A DNA stretch of 64,000 bases from Primula veris (lineage: Eukaryota > Streptophyta > Magnoliopsida > Ericales > Primulaceae). The notes beneath the pieces were generated by a model. That model did not search any database. It was not told where the DNA came from and was given only the letters and a program-made list of their open reading frames with translations. The position numbers and the translations under genes were made by a program. Below are positions 8,842-20,529 of this stretch, one piece after another; position 1 is the first letter of the stretch, and every line of letters begins with the position of its first letter. The stretch is taken from assembly GCA_963682055.1 (NCBI GenBank), contig OY821747.1, forward strand, positions 24,550,126 through 24,614,125. The letters run 5' to 3'.

Positions 8842-11800
8842 ATGTCTTCGTACGCCGACTCAAAATCCATTACTAGGCCCCTGTTCTTTGACGGTACAAA
8901 CTATCCCTATTGGAGAGATCTCATGAAAAATTTCCTTTGTGGTTTCGAAATAGACCAATGGATTAGCATTAGTAAAGGCTATAAAACGCCTCAGAGAAAT
9001 GGCTTAGATAAACTTGTAGAGGAACTAGACACCGATGAACGCCTTGCTTTTTCTCTTAATTGTAGGGCTATGACATCTATAACTTGAGTGACATCTATAA
9101 CTTGAGTGCTCTCGCTGAGTGGGTATGATAAGATTTCCGGTTGTGATACCGCTAAGCAAATGTGGGATAAGCTAGCTATTATGCATGAAGGAACTAGTCA
9201 AGTTAAGGACTCTAAAATTAGCATGCTTATTCATGATTATGAACTCTTTAAAGTCGATGATGACGAGTCTATTGCTTCTATGTACACACGTTTTACTAAA
9301 ATTACTAACGATCTTAAAAGATTGGAAAAAGTGTATTCTAGCAAGGAGATGGTGACGAAAATCCTAAGAAGTCTCCCGAGAAAATGGGAATCAAAAGTGA
9401 CGGCTATACAAGAAGCCAAGGACATGAACACTCTCTCTCTCTCTCGACAACCTCATAGGATCCTTCAGCACTCATGAACTCGACATGACTACTCGAAAAC
9501 ATGAGGATGACTCGAAAAAGAAGAAAGACATCGTCTTCAAAAGCACAACAAATAACGATAGCGACAACGACTCCTCGAGTGAGGATGATGAAATGGCACT
9601 TTTCACCAAACGCTACAACAAGTTCCTAAGTTGGAAAAAGAAGGGCGGACAACGATTTCGGAAAAAGGAATATAAGGGAGAGCCATCCGACAAATCGAAC
9701 AAGAAGGACGAAATCATTTGCTATAAATGTCACAAACCCGGCCATATGCAAAACGAATGTCCCTTGAAGAAAAAGGACAAGTTCGAAAAGAAAAAGGAAT
9801 ACAAGAAGGCATTATTGGCCGCATGGGGGAGCGATGATGATAGCTCCGATAGCGACAATGAAGAAGTCGCAAATCTATGTCTCATGGCTAGAGACGACGA
9901 TACCGAGGATGTAAGCTTTCACTCCTCTAACTCTTCTATTTCTAGTGATGATGGTTTTGATATAAATGATGTGTTAGCATCTTTAGAAAAAGCTAGAGGT
10001 AAAAACAAATCTTTTAGAAAAATGCTAATTACTCTACAAGACGAACTTGAAAATTTAGCTATAAAAAATGACTCACTCACGACTAAAAATGCCGAACTTA
10101 CCATAGAAAATAATAAGTTAGTTAATGACCTTAATTCATGTAAACTTAAGGCGGATAGCGCCGAACTTACTCTCGCTAAATTCACTAAGGGAAGTAAAAT
10201 GCTAAGTACTATATTAGCTTCTCAACAAGGCGCGTATGATAAAACTGGTGTAGGGTACAACCCATTCTTAACGGCAAAGCATAAAAATCTATTCACCAAA
10301 CAAATGGCGAAAAATGAAAATAGACAACCAAGTTACTCTCGTAAGAACAACTCGTATAAAAATAACTTAGTTTATAATCGTTTTGTTAAACCTAGCATGC
10401 ATGTTAAATGTATTACTTGCAACCGTAGTGATCACTATTAGGATTATATATATTGCCCTTATAGATATAAAGTAAATAGAAATGACTTGTTTTGTATTCC
10501 AAAGGGTCGAGACACTAACCCTCAAGGACCCAAAAGTGGATTAGGGTACCAATGATCATTTTGTTTTGTAGGTATGCTTGAGGTCAAAAATTAACGAGGA
10601 CAAGTTGTTCTTGGATAGTGGATGCTCAAGACATATGACGGGAGACAAAACAAAATTTACTACTCTTGCACATAAAGACGGAGGCTTTGTGACCTTCGGG
10701 GATAATAGCAAGGGTAAAATCATCGGTATTGGTAGCATTTCTAAACCATCTAATGTTATTATTGAGAATATTTTGCTTGTTGATGGTCTTAAACATAACT
10801 TGCTTAGTTTAAGTCAACTTTGCGATTTGGGTCACAAAGTCATTTTTGAAAAATCGCATTGCATCATTCATTGTATTTCGGAAAATAAAACTATTCTCTT
10901 GGGTCAAAGACAAAATAATGTCTATATGATTGATTTGAATAGTTCGGTGGATAATGAAGTTAAGTGTCTTGTTACTATCAACGACAATGGTTGGTTGTGG
11001 CATAGACGACTTGGTCATGCAAGTCTTGATTTACTTGCTAAACTTTCTAGAAAAGATTTGGTAATAGGTTTACCAAAAGCTCCTTATATATAAAGGACAA
11101 ACACGTTTGTCAATTAGGCAAACAAACGAAGATTTTTTTTAAGTCTAAAAATATTATTTCTACTACTCGTTGTTTGGAGCTCATTCATATGGACTTAGTT
11201 GGCCCCTCCCGGACACTTAGTCTTGGAGGGCGTGCATATGCATTCGTCATGGTTGACGATTTTAGTCGTTTTACTTGGGTTTTATTTTTAACTCATAAGC
11301 ATGAAGCATTTAGAGAATTCTCTATTATTTGCAAAAAGCTCCAAACACGAAAGGGTTATATGATCAAAAGTATCCGAACCGATCATGGTAAGAAATTTGA
11401 AAATACTCCATTTCAAACTTATTGTGATGAAAATGGTATTGATCATAATTTTTCGGCCCCTCGTACGCCCCAACAAAATGGGGTGGTAGAGAGGAAGAAT
11501 AGAACCCTAGAGGAAATGGCACGGACCATGCTTTGCGAAAATAATTTGCCAAAGTATTTTTGGACCGAAGCCGTAAATTCCGCTTGTTATATTTTAAATA
11601 GAGCCTTAATTAGGCCCATATTGAAAAAGACACCTTACGAATTATGGAATGAGCGAAAGCCCAATATTTCTCGTTTACGTGCATTTGGTTGTAAATGCTA
11701 TTTCATAATAATGGTAAGGATAATCTAGGAAAATTCGATGCTAAGTCCGATGAAGGAATTTTCATCGGATATGCTATATCGAGTAAAGCGTATAGAATTT

Positions 11801-13699
11801 TTAATAAAAGAACCTTATTGGTGGAAGAATCGGTAAATGTTTCTTTTGATGAGATTTTACCGACGATTGATAAGCCATTAATTGTTCATAGTGTTGATAA
11901 TGATATTTTTCATAATGCATCTTCTTCTAATCATGTCACATCTAGCTTAGAGTCTACGCCTAGTATAGAGGTTGAACCCGTTGTTGAAGAAGTCACTATA
12001 GAGAGACTTCAAACGGACTTAGAATCTAGTGTACACATTCATGAGGATTTGCCTCAAGAATGGAGATTTGCCAATAACCATCCGCAAGAATTAATCTTGG
12101 GTAACCCGGGAGAAAGAGTGCATACACGTTCTTCTTTGAGAAATTTAGTTAATCATTTTGCATTCTTATCTCAATTAGAGCCTAAGAACATTCATGAAGC
12201 GGAACTATATGAGAGTTGGGTATTAGCTATGCATGACGAATTAAATCAATTCGAGCATAGTAACGTATGGACTTTAGTACCTAGACCGCGTGAGAAAACC
12301 ATCATAGGTATGAAATGGATATTTAGTAATAAGATGGATGAATCCGGGGTAGTCATTAGAAATAAGGCTAGACTAGTAGCTCAAGGGTATAACCAAGAAG
12401 AAGGCATCGATTTCGATGAAACTTACGCACCCATAGCTAGACTAGAAGCTATTAGAATGTTGCTTGCTTATGCTTCTTTTAAACGTTTTAAAGTGTTTCA
12501 AATGGTTGTTAAAAGTGCATTTTTAAACGGTTTTATAAATGAGGAAGTTTATGTAAAACAACCACCCGGTTTTGAAAATCACGAGTTTCCCGATCATGTT
12601 TACAAACTTCAAAAAGCACTTTATGGTTTAAAACAAGCACCCCGGGCTTGCTATGAAGACTTAGTAAATTTTTGATTGAAAAAGGATTTTCTCGTGATAC
12701 TTTGGATACTACTCTTTTTATTAAAAAGGATGGAAAAGACATGCTTTTAATTCAAATTTATGTTGATGATATTATTTTCGGTGCTACTAATGCTCGCATG
12801 TGCGAGGAGTTTTCTATGTGTATGCAAGGCGAATTCGAGATGAGTATAATGGGCGAACTCACCTACTTCCTTGGATTGCAAATCAAACAAACAAATGATG
12901 GAATTTTCGTAAATCAAGCCAAATATACAAGGGACTTGCTCAAACGATTCAACATGAGCAATGCAAAGCCGCTAGGAACTCCTATGAGTCCGGCAACAAA
13001 ACTAGACAAGGATGAATCGGGTAAAAGCGTGGACCAAAAGCTATATAGAGGTATGATTGGATCTCTCTTATATTTAACCGCAAGTAAACCCGATATCATG
13101 TTTAGTGTTTGCTTGTGTGCTAGGTATCAATCTTGTCCTAAGAAATCGCATGTTATAGCCGTTAAGCGTATTTTTAGATATCTTGTAGGAACATGCAATT
13201 TAGGATTGTTTTATCCCCATGATACTACTTTTGATTTACTTGTCTATTCCGACGCCGACTTTCCCGGTTGTCGTTTAGATAGAAAAAGTACTAGTGGCAC
13301 TTGCCATTTTTTAGGAAACGCCTTAGTTTCTTGTAATAGCAAGAAACAAAACTCGGTTGCGCTTTCTACGGTGGAGGCGGAATACGTCGTCGCGGGTAGT
13401 TGTTGCGCACAAATCTTTTGGATGCGTTAACAACTAAACGAATTTAAATTATCTTTTGATAGTGTGCCTATTTTATGTGATAATACTAGTGATATAAATC
13501 TTTCGAAAAATCCGATCCAACACTCTCGTACTAAACATATTAATTTACGACATCATTTTCTATGGGATCATGTTCAAAAAGGGGATATTATACTTGAATA
13601 TATAAGTACCGATAGGCAATTAGCCGATATTTTTACAAAACCCCTTAACGAGGAACAATTTTGTTTTATTCGACGAGAATTAGGCATGTTTGATGTGCG
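8842..13699 (+). pseudogene. Copia gag-pol pseudogene (nested element)
   Basis: In order: gag (from ATG 8842, FFDGTNYPYWRDLMKNFL), zinc knuckle CYKCHKPGHMQNEC (about 9720), protease LFLDSGCSRHMTGD (about 10610), integrase GHAS...MVDDFSRFTW, RTDHG and VVERKN (DDE triad residues visible), reverse transcriptase (KARLVAQGYNQEEGIDF to YVDDIIFG, about 12360-12780) and RNase H (SDADFPGCRLDRKSTSG, LADIFTKPL). Damage: a stop at 9085-9087 next to an 18-bp tandem duplication, a CT-run frameshift near 9431-9446, a stop at 10439-10441, a frame break near 11090, a frameshift near 11700, a frameshift near 12676 and a stop at 13428-13430. The first catalytic Asp of the reverse transcriptase is Val (MVVKSAFLNG). 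It cannot be autonomous. Confidence 0.85.
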
Positions 13700-13702
13700 A
13701 AA

Positions 13703-13767
<65 letters not shown>
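13700..13767. repeat. (TA)n microsatellite
   Basis: About 30 uninterrupted TA dinucleotides immediately after the end of pol in the nested copia element. Confidence 0.95.
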
Positions 13768-13849
13768 ATTTTATATATATTTTATTGCTTTTATATATTT
13801 TTTTGCTAAATCAGTGTCGAAAAGTACAAAAAATTCTTGTTCTGTAAAA

Positions 13850-14012
13850 TGTTTACAGTCGATCGATCGTCTGTAAAAACGACCGATCGTTTTTACACAG
13901 ACGACCGATCGTTCTAAAAAAACGACCGATCGTTTTTTCAATGTGCTCACTTGAACATTTTTTCCCAAAACGACCGGTCGAAATTCAAAAACGACCGATC
14001 GTTTTTCTATTT
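13850..14012. repeat. GACCGATCG motif cluster in 3' tail of nested copia
   Basis: Clear copies of cgaccgatcgt occur with starts near 13881, 13903, 13924 and 13993, plus variants near 13857 (cgatcgatcgt) and 13971 (cgaccggtcga). The same quasi-palindrome is in the 5' LTR, but the surrounding sequence differs, so this is not a copy of the LTR array. Confidence 0.8.
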
Positions 14013-14093
14013 TTCAGTTTTTAAACTTCTTTCAAACCCTAATCTATTTTCATAACTTCAAAACCATCTCTCTCGCTCTATAATGAGTGTGTA

Positions 14094-14414
14094 AGGCCGG
14101 TACCATGTGATGAGTTTGGGCTAATTCACTAAAGCACTCAGTTGAAGTTGCCAAGGCAGTCCAGGCCAAATATGGACAACAACTAAATGGCCTAGTAAGT
14201 GGATAGAAAGGGCACTGTACAGTTATCATGCTGGGATACACAAAGTTAAAGGGTTCAAAGCATCTATGCTACCTAATAGCAGTATTCCGGATGAAACTAC
14301 GCTACGGCAGGTACAAGGCGCACGCTACCTGACCTTAAGCAGTGAACTTTTACGGTTCTCTTGATTTGCATTTAGGGCATGGGCTTTCAAGCAAATTGCA
14401 TTCATGTGGGGAAT
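14094..14414 (+). other. 3' internal remnant of outer copia element
   Basis: This segment lies between the truncated nested element and the outer 3' LTR, ending in a purine-rich tract. One frame (from about 14188) stays open for some 57 codons but has no recognisable domain. It is probably the region between RNase H and the LTR of the outer element. Confidence 0.5.
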
Positions 14415-15681
14415 TGTAGGAAAAAACCATGAAACATGATGTTTTCCGAATTGGTCACGAGTCCAAAAGTTTGGTCAAATTCCATGTGAATAATCTAAAG
14501 TTTAGACTCCATACTCAATTGGTTTGAGTAGCTTGTGTGACAAGCTTCGAAACGGTATATCGCATGACCTATTCGGTGAATGGGTGTGAATGGAAATTGG
14601 CTCCGAAGTTGGACCATGGAGAGACGGAATATGGAATTTTGGGAGAGGAACTGGGAAATCAAATGGATGGGGAAGCCACCCAAATGATTATCCCACATCG
14701 AAGAGGAAAAACTATTTTGAATAGTTTATATACATATTCAGCATTAGAGAGTGGTAATAGTGTGTAGCCACATATGTGTGTGTATGCAAGTGTACCACAC
14801 ATGCGCACACTCGCTCGGTCTCGGTCTCGGGCACGGGTATGGGTCTCTGGTCATGGGCGCGGGTCGCAGGCGTGGGACTTGGGACTTGGGGAATGTTCCG
14901 GTTCTGGTTCTGGTTCCAATAAAGTCTGAGAGTTTTGAAATAACAAAACAGTCCCAAAAATTTCAGCAAGCTTGTAACTGATGCAATTAAATGAGAATAA
15001 TTGCATCATTAATTCAGCAGTTTCAAATACTGAATTAAGTGACCATTATGGCTGAGATTTCAGGTTAGTCTATAAGTAGGCAGCTCTCCCCCACTCTCTA
15101 AACATACTTTTACATTCGAAGCGCCAACGCAACCAGAAACCTTAAGGTGGTTGGGCGAATATCGGTTAAGGGCAGACTGTTTACAGTCACCTCGTCTTTT
15201 CAATTCTGTCTTTTAATTACCGCATTTCAATTCTGCAATTTATATTTTTGTCTTTTCAATTATGTAATTTTATTTCAGTATTTTAATTTGTTGTACTTAG
15301 CTGTAATTTTTAATTCTGTTTTTACCTTTCTGTAATTTCTTTAAAGTAATGTTTATATTCTGTAATTCATTTCTGTAATTTAATTCTGTAATTAGAATAG
15401 TTTCAATTCAGTCCTGTATTTTCTATTTCAATCAGAACTGTTCGGCTGTTAAGTTTATACTTTCCAGTCCGGCAGTTTATGTTTATTGCAATTAAGTACA
15501 TTAGATTATTAATTGATAATAATCTGAATAACGTATGCTTTAATTACTTTTTAGTGCATACATGTTGTAATCTGTAATTTTATTTTCGTTTCTGAATTAA
15601 TAAAGATTACACTAGTTTTGTTTATTTCTTTTTAGTCCTTATTATTATTGTTTAATTGTTATTTTATACATGAAACCAACG
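14415..15681 (+). repeat. 3' LTR of outer copia element
   Basis: It starts TGTAGGAAAAAACC and ends AACCAACG directly before the target duplication ctcta. It matches 5065-6176 but is longer because of a block around 14935-15115 with no counterpart in the 5' LTR. The terminal CA has become CG. Frames inside it are not genes. Confidence 0.85.
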
Positions 15682-15686
15682 CTCTA

Positions 15687-16953
15687 TTATTCTTGATGTT
15701 GACGTCCATGTGGACATTTTTGTTTATACTGGCTTAAATAACCCTGGTTGATTAATTTGACAAATTTAGGATGTTAGGGAGTGATCAATGCTTACTTTTT
15801 TATTTTTTTATTGTTCTGTGGCTGTTCTCCGATTTATTAATAAAATCGTAGGGCTTCTCCCTCATTTATATAAAAAAAAACTAATGACTGCCACGCGCCC
15901 TTTCCAAGATTATTTTTGATCAATCTGATAACTGCACAAATGTGGTTTGTCCAACTAATAGGGAATTAAAACCTCTTTCGTATTAGTTTTTAGTTATTAT
16001 CCGTAACAATGAGAAAAGACTAAACTATGACTAGATAAAATCATATAAATAATAAATGTTAATGGTTTGCTCTCTCTCTCTCTCTTTCGTGGCGAAGTAT
16101 GATCATGATTTCCAGATTAATATGTTATAATATAGCACAAACCACAAGGATTAATTTAACCAATTCTGTGCAGACATATAGAATAACAATAAGTCAATAA
16201 CTAAGACACTACAATACTTTCACTCCCTTTGGAATAAATGTGTCGGACATAAGTTGTTTGTAACCATTTCTGTAAAATGCAGTCACAATACTACTTTACT
16301 AGCAAAAATAGTGCGTCTGAAAACGAAGATTAACATCATGCTTAAACTTTTTCAAATGAAAAGCAAGAAGGCGATATTACAGTGCAGAATTGGCCTATCT
16401 AATGCTGATGCAACTAAATAATGTAATGTATGAACTAGAAAAAGCTAGTGTCTGTAACTCATGGAACTTCCGTTACCATCTGATATTGTTCAAATTGGCT
16501 AGCGTCTACTAATCGAATTCCATGCGCAGACGCGCTCTTCAAATGACAATCTTAACGTTTCTCATAATCTTTTGTACTCCTCTTTAGCTCCACCTACACT
16601 CTCTAAACGTTATGTGTACAGAATGCTTTTTTTAACAATGTTCAAGAGAAGTTTTTCGCAACACACCAATTTACTCCCCTTGACCATATTAACACAAAAA
16701 GTGGCTGGCCTTTCAAGGAATGAGGAATGAAGTTCCTTTGCCAATTGCTAGTTTGCTATAATTTTAAAACAAATGCCACATTATTTTGGCATGAGTACCT
16801 TAATTTGCTTAAAGAAATACGAACCGAATCGAAAAGCAAAACCATGCATCAATTTTTTCATTGATCTACTAGTATACTTGAAATATAAATTTTAAATTTT
16901 TGTATAAGGAGACTGAATTTTTTTTGCTAATATAACAACTTCATAGTATAAGC
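15687..16953. other. Intergenic DNA, including the probable displaced CRR7 upstream region
   Basis: No coding region is seen. Before the copia insertion, 15687 onward was continuous with 5059, so its first few hundred bases are probably the original distal promoter of CRR7. A CT microsatellite lies at 16071-16086. The right part, up to the stop of the GH17 gene, should contain that gene's 3' UTR. Confidence 0.5.
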
Positions 16954-19005
16954 CTAGAACGACGGCAATGGATATTTGGGCTTCATGTTAGCAGAAAAAA
17001 TGCCCCAATGTTGCTCAACCCCCTTGGGTTTTACGTTCTCATCAAACATTGCGAATATAAGTGCATCAAGATAAATCGAGGGTTTCCTTGGTGTTCCTTT
17101 TCGTGTCTTGACTCTCTTTATCAGATTATTATTATAAGTCTTTGCGTTTGCTACACTTGTAAAAGGCTCCTTCCCAGCTGTTGGCCAACCAGTTTCTGTG
17201 ATAATAATAGGTATCTCAGCGCCACCAATTGTCGCTAGTGCGGCATAATAAGCGTCCAGTTGAGCTTCTAAGAGGTTATAATACCGATAGGATCCGTCTA
17301 CAACTGGTTCTTTTGCGTTAAATAAAGCGTAATCCAATGAAATGTCTTGTGGATTTGAGGCATACGCAAAATAAGGGTAGACGCTCAAGAGCAGCGGCGT
17401 TTTGTTGGCGGCCAAGACACGGACTACTCCCTTCATTATCTGTAATTAAGGACCATAGAAAAATAGAATGAAAGTAAAACGTTTAGTGGTAAAAAAATTC
17501 ACTCTTGTGGAAATCAAATAATATCAAATGTTAAACGCAAATCAAGTACACGAAATCACCACTAGTGAGATACAATCCTTGTTCTTTCCATAGAAAAACG
17601 ATTTTGCTTATTGATATTATACCCAAAATCATAATTTGCTAAAATGGTGCACATGTAGATCAACACTATGTATATTGATTATAACTTGTTGCTTTGAGTT
17701 TGCTAATGAGAATAATCCATTTAACCAAAATGAGTAGGTAAAAACTATTAGTTCAAAATGATCTAACGCGTGGACGGTACTATTATATCTTTTATTTCAT
17801 GGCAGTCGTTCGTTTCAACGGTTGTCACCATCTCTTGAAGCTGAGTATGGATTAATTATTACATTTAGCAATCTTCATTATCTTGTGTTAAACTTTTTTA
17901 TAAACAAAAAAAGTTCAAACATAAAAGCTTCAAGAAAAGAAGAAATGATTACTTGAGCAACGTCCGGAGGGAACTTTCCGGCCGAGGGAGGAAAAGATGT
18001 TTGGAGGTTGTAAAGAGAGGTTGTCGAGACGTAAATACTAGCTTTTCCAATCGAAACAAGAGCGTGTTTAATGTTCGTTATGGCTTGGGCTACATAGGCA
18101 GCAAATGGACCCGGAATTATCTCATTTCCCACTGAGACAAAATAAACATTAACGCCGTTTTTCCAAGGAACAATGTTAGTTTTAACCCAGGCTCTTGCAG
18201 CAGCTGGGCTCTTAGCAATACTCGGTATATCTTGATTCCTTACCCCTACGATAAGCTTAATATTCGTTCCATTCATGGCGTTAAATATGCCTGTGTTTGG
18301 TTCGTAGATTCTTACCAATTTTATCCCTTTCTTATGGAAAAAATTTACTACTTTTGCTGGAGGGGGGAGATTGTTCCCATTTGTGCCGTAGTTGATTCCA
18401 ATTTGCGGATTTCCTGAACAATTGGCATGAACAAAAAATTTACTTAAATTATTTCAAAGGTGTAAAAGTAGTATAGATTGCAATCTACAATTAAAAATAA
18501 AAGTAAGTTAGTATGTGAAGTGGGTTCCCCCAATGTGCCTAGGTTCTGTTACACCCCGCTCATTATTAGGGTTCGATTCATAGTATTCTAAAAAAGAAGA
18601 CATGCGTGTTTGATTAATAGAATATAATAAATTGTAACCTGGAGGGAATAATTGTTTTTAGTCTTACTTATGTATTGTCACATAAATTGTATTTACCCAA
18701 CTCACAATACATCATATTTAAATTACTGCTATCCCTTATTTATCATTGTTATAAGTAGCATCCCAGATAATCGTATGTAACCGGTATATCTATGGTAACC
18801 TGCAGACTGTATTCCAAAAACCAAAAATTAAATTTTCCAATACGTAAGAGAGCTATCCAAGAACGAGAACAAGAAACGTGACGACTAAAATTCATATATA
18901 GAAATGTGAAAACTAACTTGAATCGCTTGCAGCAAAGAAAAGCAATTGAGTTGTTACAAAAGCTACTATAGATACATATGTGAAAATCTCCGATCGAGCT
19001 CCCAT
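16954..19005 (-). CDS. Glucan endo-1,3-beta-glucosidase (GH17), 344 aa, three exons
   Basis: Exons are 18918-19005, 17953-18413 and 16954-17439 on the minus strand, with GT..AG borders and matching phases (344 residues, a usual GH17 size). Exon 1 encodes a secretion signal (MGARSEIF...VTTQLLFFAAS). The mature enzyme opens with QIGINYGTNGNNLPPP, the family's first strand. The motif FVSVGNE (Glu near 127) supplies the acid/base and IIITETGWP (Glu near 265) the nucleophile. SLDYALF and the WGIF..MKPKYPLPSF end are also typical. The enzyme hydrolyses internal beta-1,3-glucan bonds in the apoplast: callose turnover, or attack on fungal walls. No GPI tail or X8 domain is present, so it belongs to the short secreted group. 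Both catalytic residues are intact. A decayed duplicate of exon 1 lies upstream at 20237. Confidence 0.88.
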
Positions 19006-19209
19006 CTCTCTGTCAGTATTATTGTAAACTTCACAAAAACTTGCATCAAAATCAATAAACAACGTATGATATATATAGACGAAATATGTCCTCAATCATT
19101 CTTAATTAATTTTTATTTTTATTTTCTTAGAAAGTCAATAACAAATTAAAAGAAATTGTTCCATTATTAGAAAAGAATTATGTCTCAAGATATTAATCAT
19201 TATGGCATA

Positions 19210-19560
19210 TATGCAAATGTCATTAATACTGTTTAGAGTGTTTAAGCATATACGTATTACAGTATTACTGGTATTAGAATAAACTTCATGTATGTCATAA
19301 ATAAATCTTTACATTATTTAAGCATGCAGTACCGCACTAGGATATATATGACATAAATAAATCTTTACATTACAGTAGGATATATATATGACATATTGAC
19401 ATAAATGTCAAAAATAGATTTTAATTTGTTAAAGCATGGTATGGCAAGTGTGTGTAATTGTATACATGCACCTAGGTGAAAACTGGAAATACAACTTAAT
19501 TAACACCTTAATTGGGAAAAAATAGGTTTATTAATCTCAACTACCATATATTAACAAAAT
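19210..19560. repeat. GH17 upstream region with locally repeated blocks
   Basis: Blocks here recur further upstream: 'tgtcataaataaatctttac...aagcatgcagtacc' (about 19290-19335, partly again at 19350) recurs near 21900-21950, and 'gtgaaaactggaaatacaacttaattaacac' (about 19475) recurs near 21248 and 22028. The pattern suggests repeated duplication of one 5' flank. Confidence 0.55.
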
Positions 19561-19789
19561 ATGGACCAAATTAATTACATTAATAATTGAGCCATCGAAC
19601 TATATATTTTTTCCTAAATTGGGACCTCCGTCAATTTAATTTGACGGAAGTTAAGTTTAAATTACATTTCAGTCCCAAATTTTATAAAACATATGAATTT
19701 AACCCGAAAAGTTTATAATTTTACATTTTTAACATATTCATAAACAAATAGTTACATATAAATACTCATACATAAAAATAAATACACAA

Positions 19790-20135
19790 TTTATATATAT
19801 ATATATATATATATAAAACGATATAGAAAAAAATCAAATATTTTTAATAAAAAAAATATTTTTAAAAAAAATTAATTTTAATTTGGAAAAAATTAATTTT
19901 TTTTTGAAAAAATTAACTTTTTTGAAAAACTAACTTTTTTTTGAAAAATTAACAAAGTAACTTTTTTTTAAAAAAAAATTAACTTTAATAAAAAAAGTTG
20001 CTTTTTTAAAAAAAGTAACTTTTAATAAAAATATTAACTTTTTAAAAAAATTGTTTTTATAAAAAAAGTTAATTACTTTTATAAAAAGGCACTTCAAAAA
20101 GTGCATACCTTCTAAAAGGCACTTCAATTATTGGT
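19790..20135. repeat. AT-only low-complexity fold-back region
   Basis: Alternating A and T runs with the word 'aaaagtaact/agttaactttt' in both orientations, preceded by a (TA)n run at about 19793-19816 and followed by 'aaaaggcacttc' twice. It can fold on itself extensively. No genes. Confidence 0.7.
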
Positions 20136-20159
20136 ATGCACTTGAAGTATGTAAAATGT

Positions 20160-20520
20160 AGTATATTGAACTATGCAAGAACGAGAACAAGAAACGTGAT
20201 AATGAAAATTCATATATACAAATGCCAAAAGCTAACTTGAATCGCTAGCAACAAAGAACACCAATTGAGTTGTTACAAAAGCCAATATATATATGTGTGA
20301 AAATTTCCGATCGAGCTCCCATCTCTATGTTAATTTTATTGTAAACTTCACAAACACTTGCATCAAAATCAATAAACAACATACGATATATATAGATAAA
20401 AAAAATGTACCAAATTAGCTAGTCTATGATATTTTTGTTTTTTATCACCTTAAAAAGTCAATAACAAATTAAAAGAGATTGTTCCGTTTCTGATGAGATC
20501 TGAAATAAAGACTTGATACT
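20160..20520 (-). pseudogene. Decayed duplicate of GH17 exon 1 and flanks
   Basis: This block matches 18855-19165: the same downstream sequence (gaacgagaacaagaaacgtg), exon 1 (20237-20322, ATG at 20322) and upstream sequence (aaagtcaataacaaatta). The exon copy keeps MGARSEIFT but is 86 nt instead of 88. The 2-nt loss, within an AT run at about 20285-20296, shifts the frame and leads to a TAG at the old signal-peptide end. No exon 2 or 3 follows, so this is a non-functional fragment of a tandem duplicate. Confidence 0.8.
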
Positions 20521-20529
20521 ATGAGGATA

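Larger units (their letters stand above)
7578..14093 (+). mobile_element. Nested Ty1-copia element (SIRE/Maximus-like) lacking its 3' LTR
   Basis: A second copia element in the same orientation begins TGTTGAACGATG at 7578 inside the gag of the outer element. Its 5' LTR (7578-8776), primer site (8779-8790) and a long gag-pol with protease, integrase, reverse transcriptase and RNase H can all be followed to about 13690. After a TA microsatellite and a tail containing the GACCGATCG motif the element stops at about 14093 without a 3' LTR, and the outer element resumes near its own 3' end. The right boundary is approximate. The long gag with a late zinc knuckle and the LTR size suggest the SIRE/Maximus lineage, from memory. 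Confidence 0.78.
5060..15686 (+). mobile_element. Ty1-copia retrotransposon (outer), LTR to LTR, with 5-bp target duplication
   Basis: Long terminal repeats lie at 5065-6176 and 14415-15681. Direct repeats ctcta at 5060-5064 and 15682-15686 are the 5-bp target duplication, so both ends are original. The internal region keeps a broken gag (6532 to about 7577) and about 320 bp before the 3' LTR. Protease, integrase, reverse transcriptase and RNase H of this element are absent. In their place lies a second copia element from 7578. A purine-rich stretch (atgtgggga, 14404-14412) just before the 3' LTR is a likely polypurine tract. I see no standard initiator-Met primer site after 6176. The two LTRs differ visibly, so the insertion is not recent. 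Confidence 0.85.

Noticed and set aside
14050..14241. Minus-strand open frame across the junction of the two copia elements
   Set aside because: It spans the apparent deletion breakpoint and has no recognisable domain.
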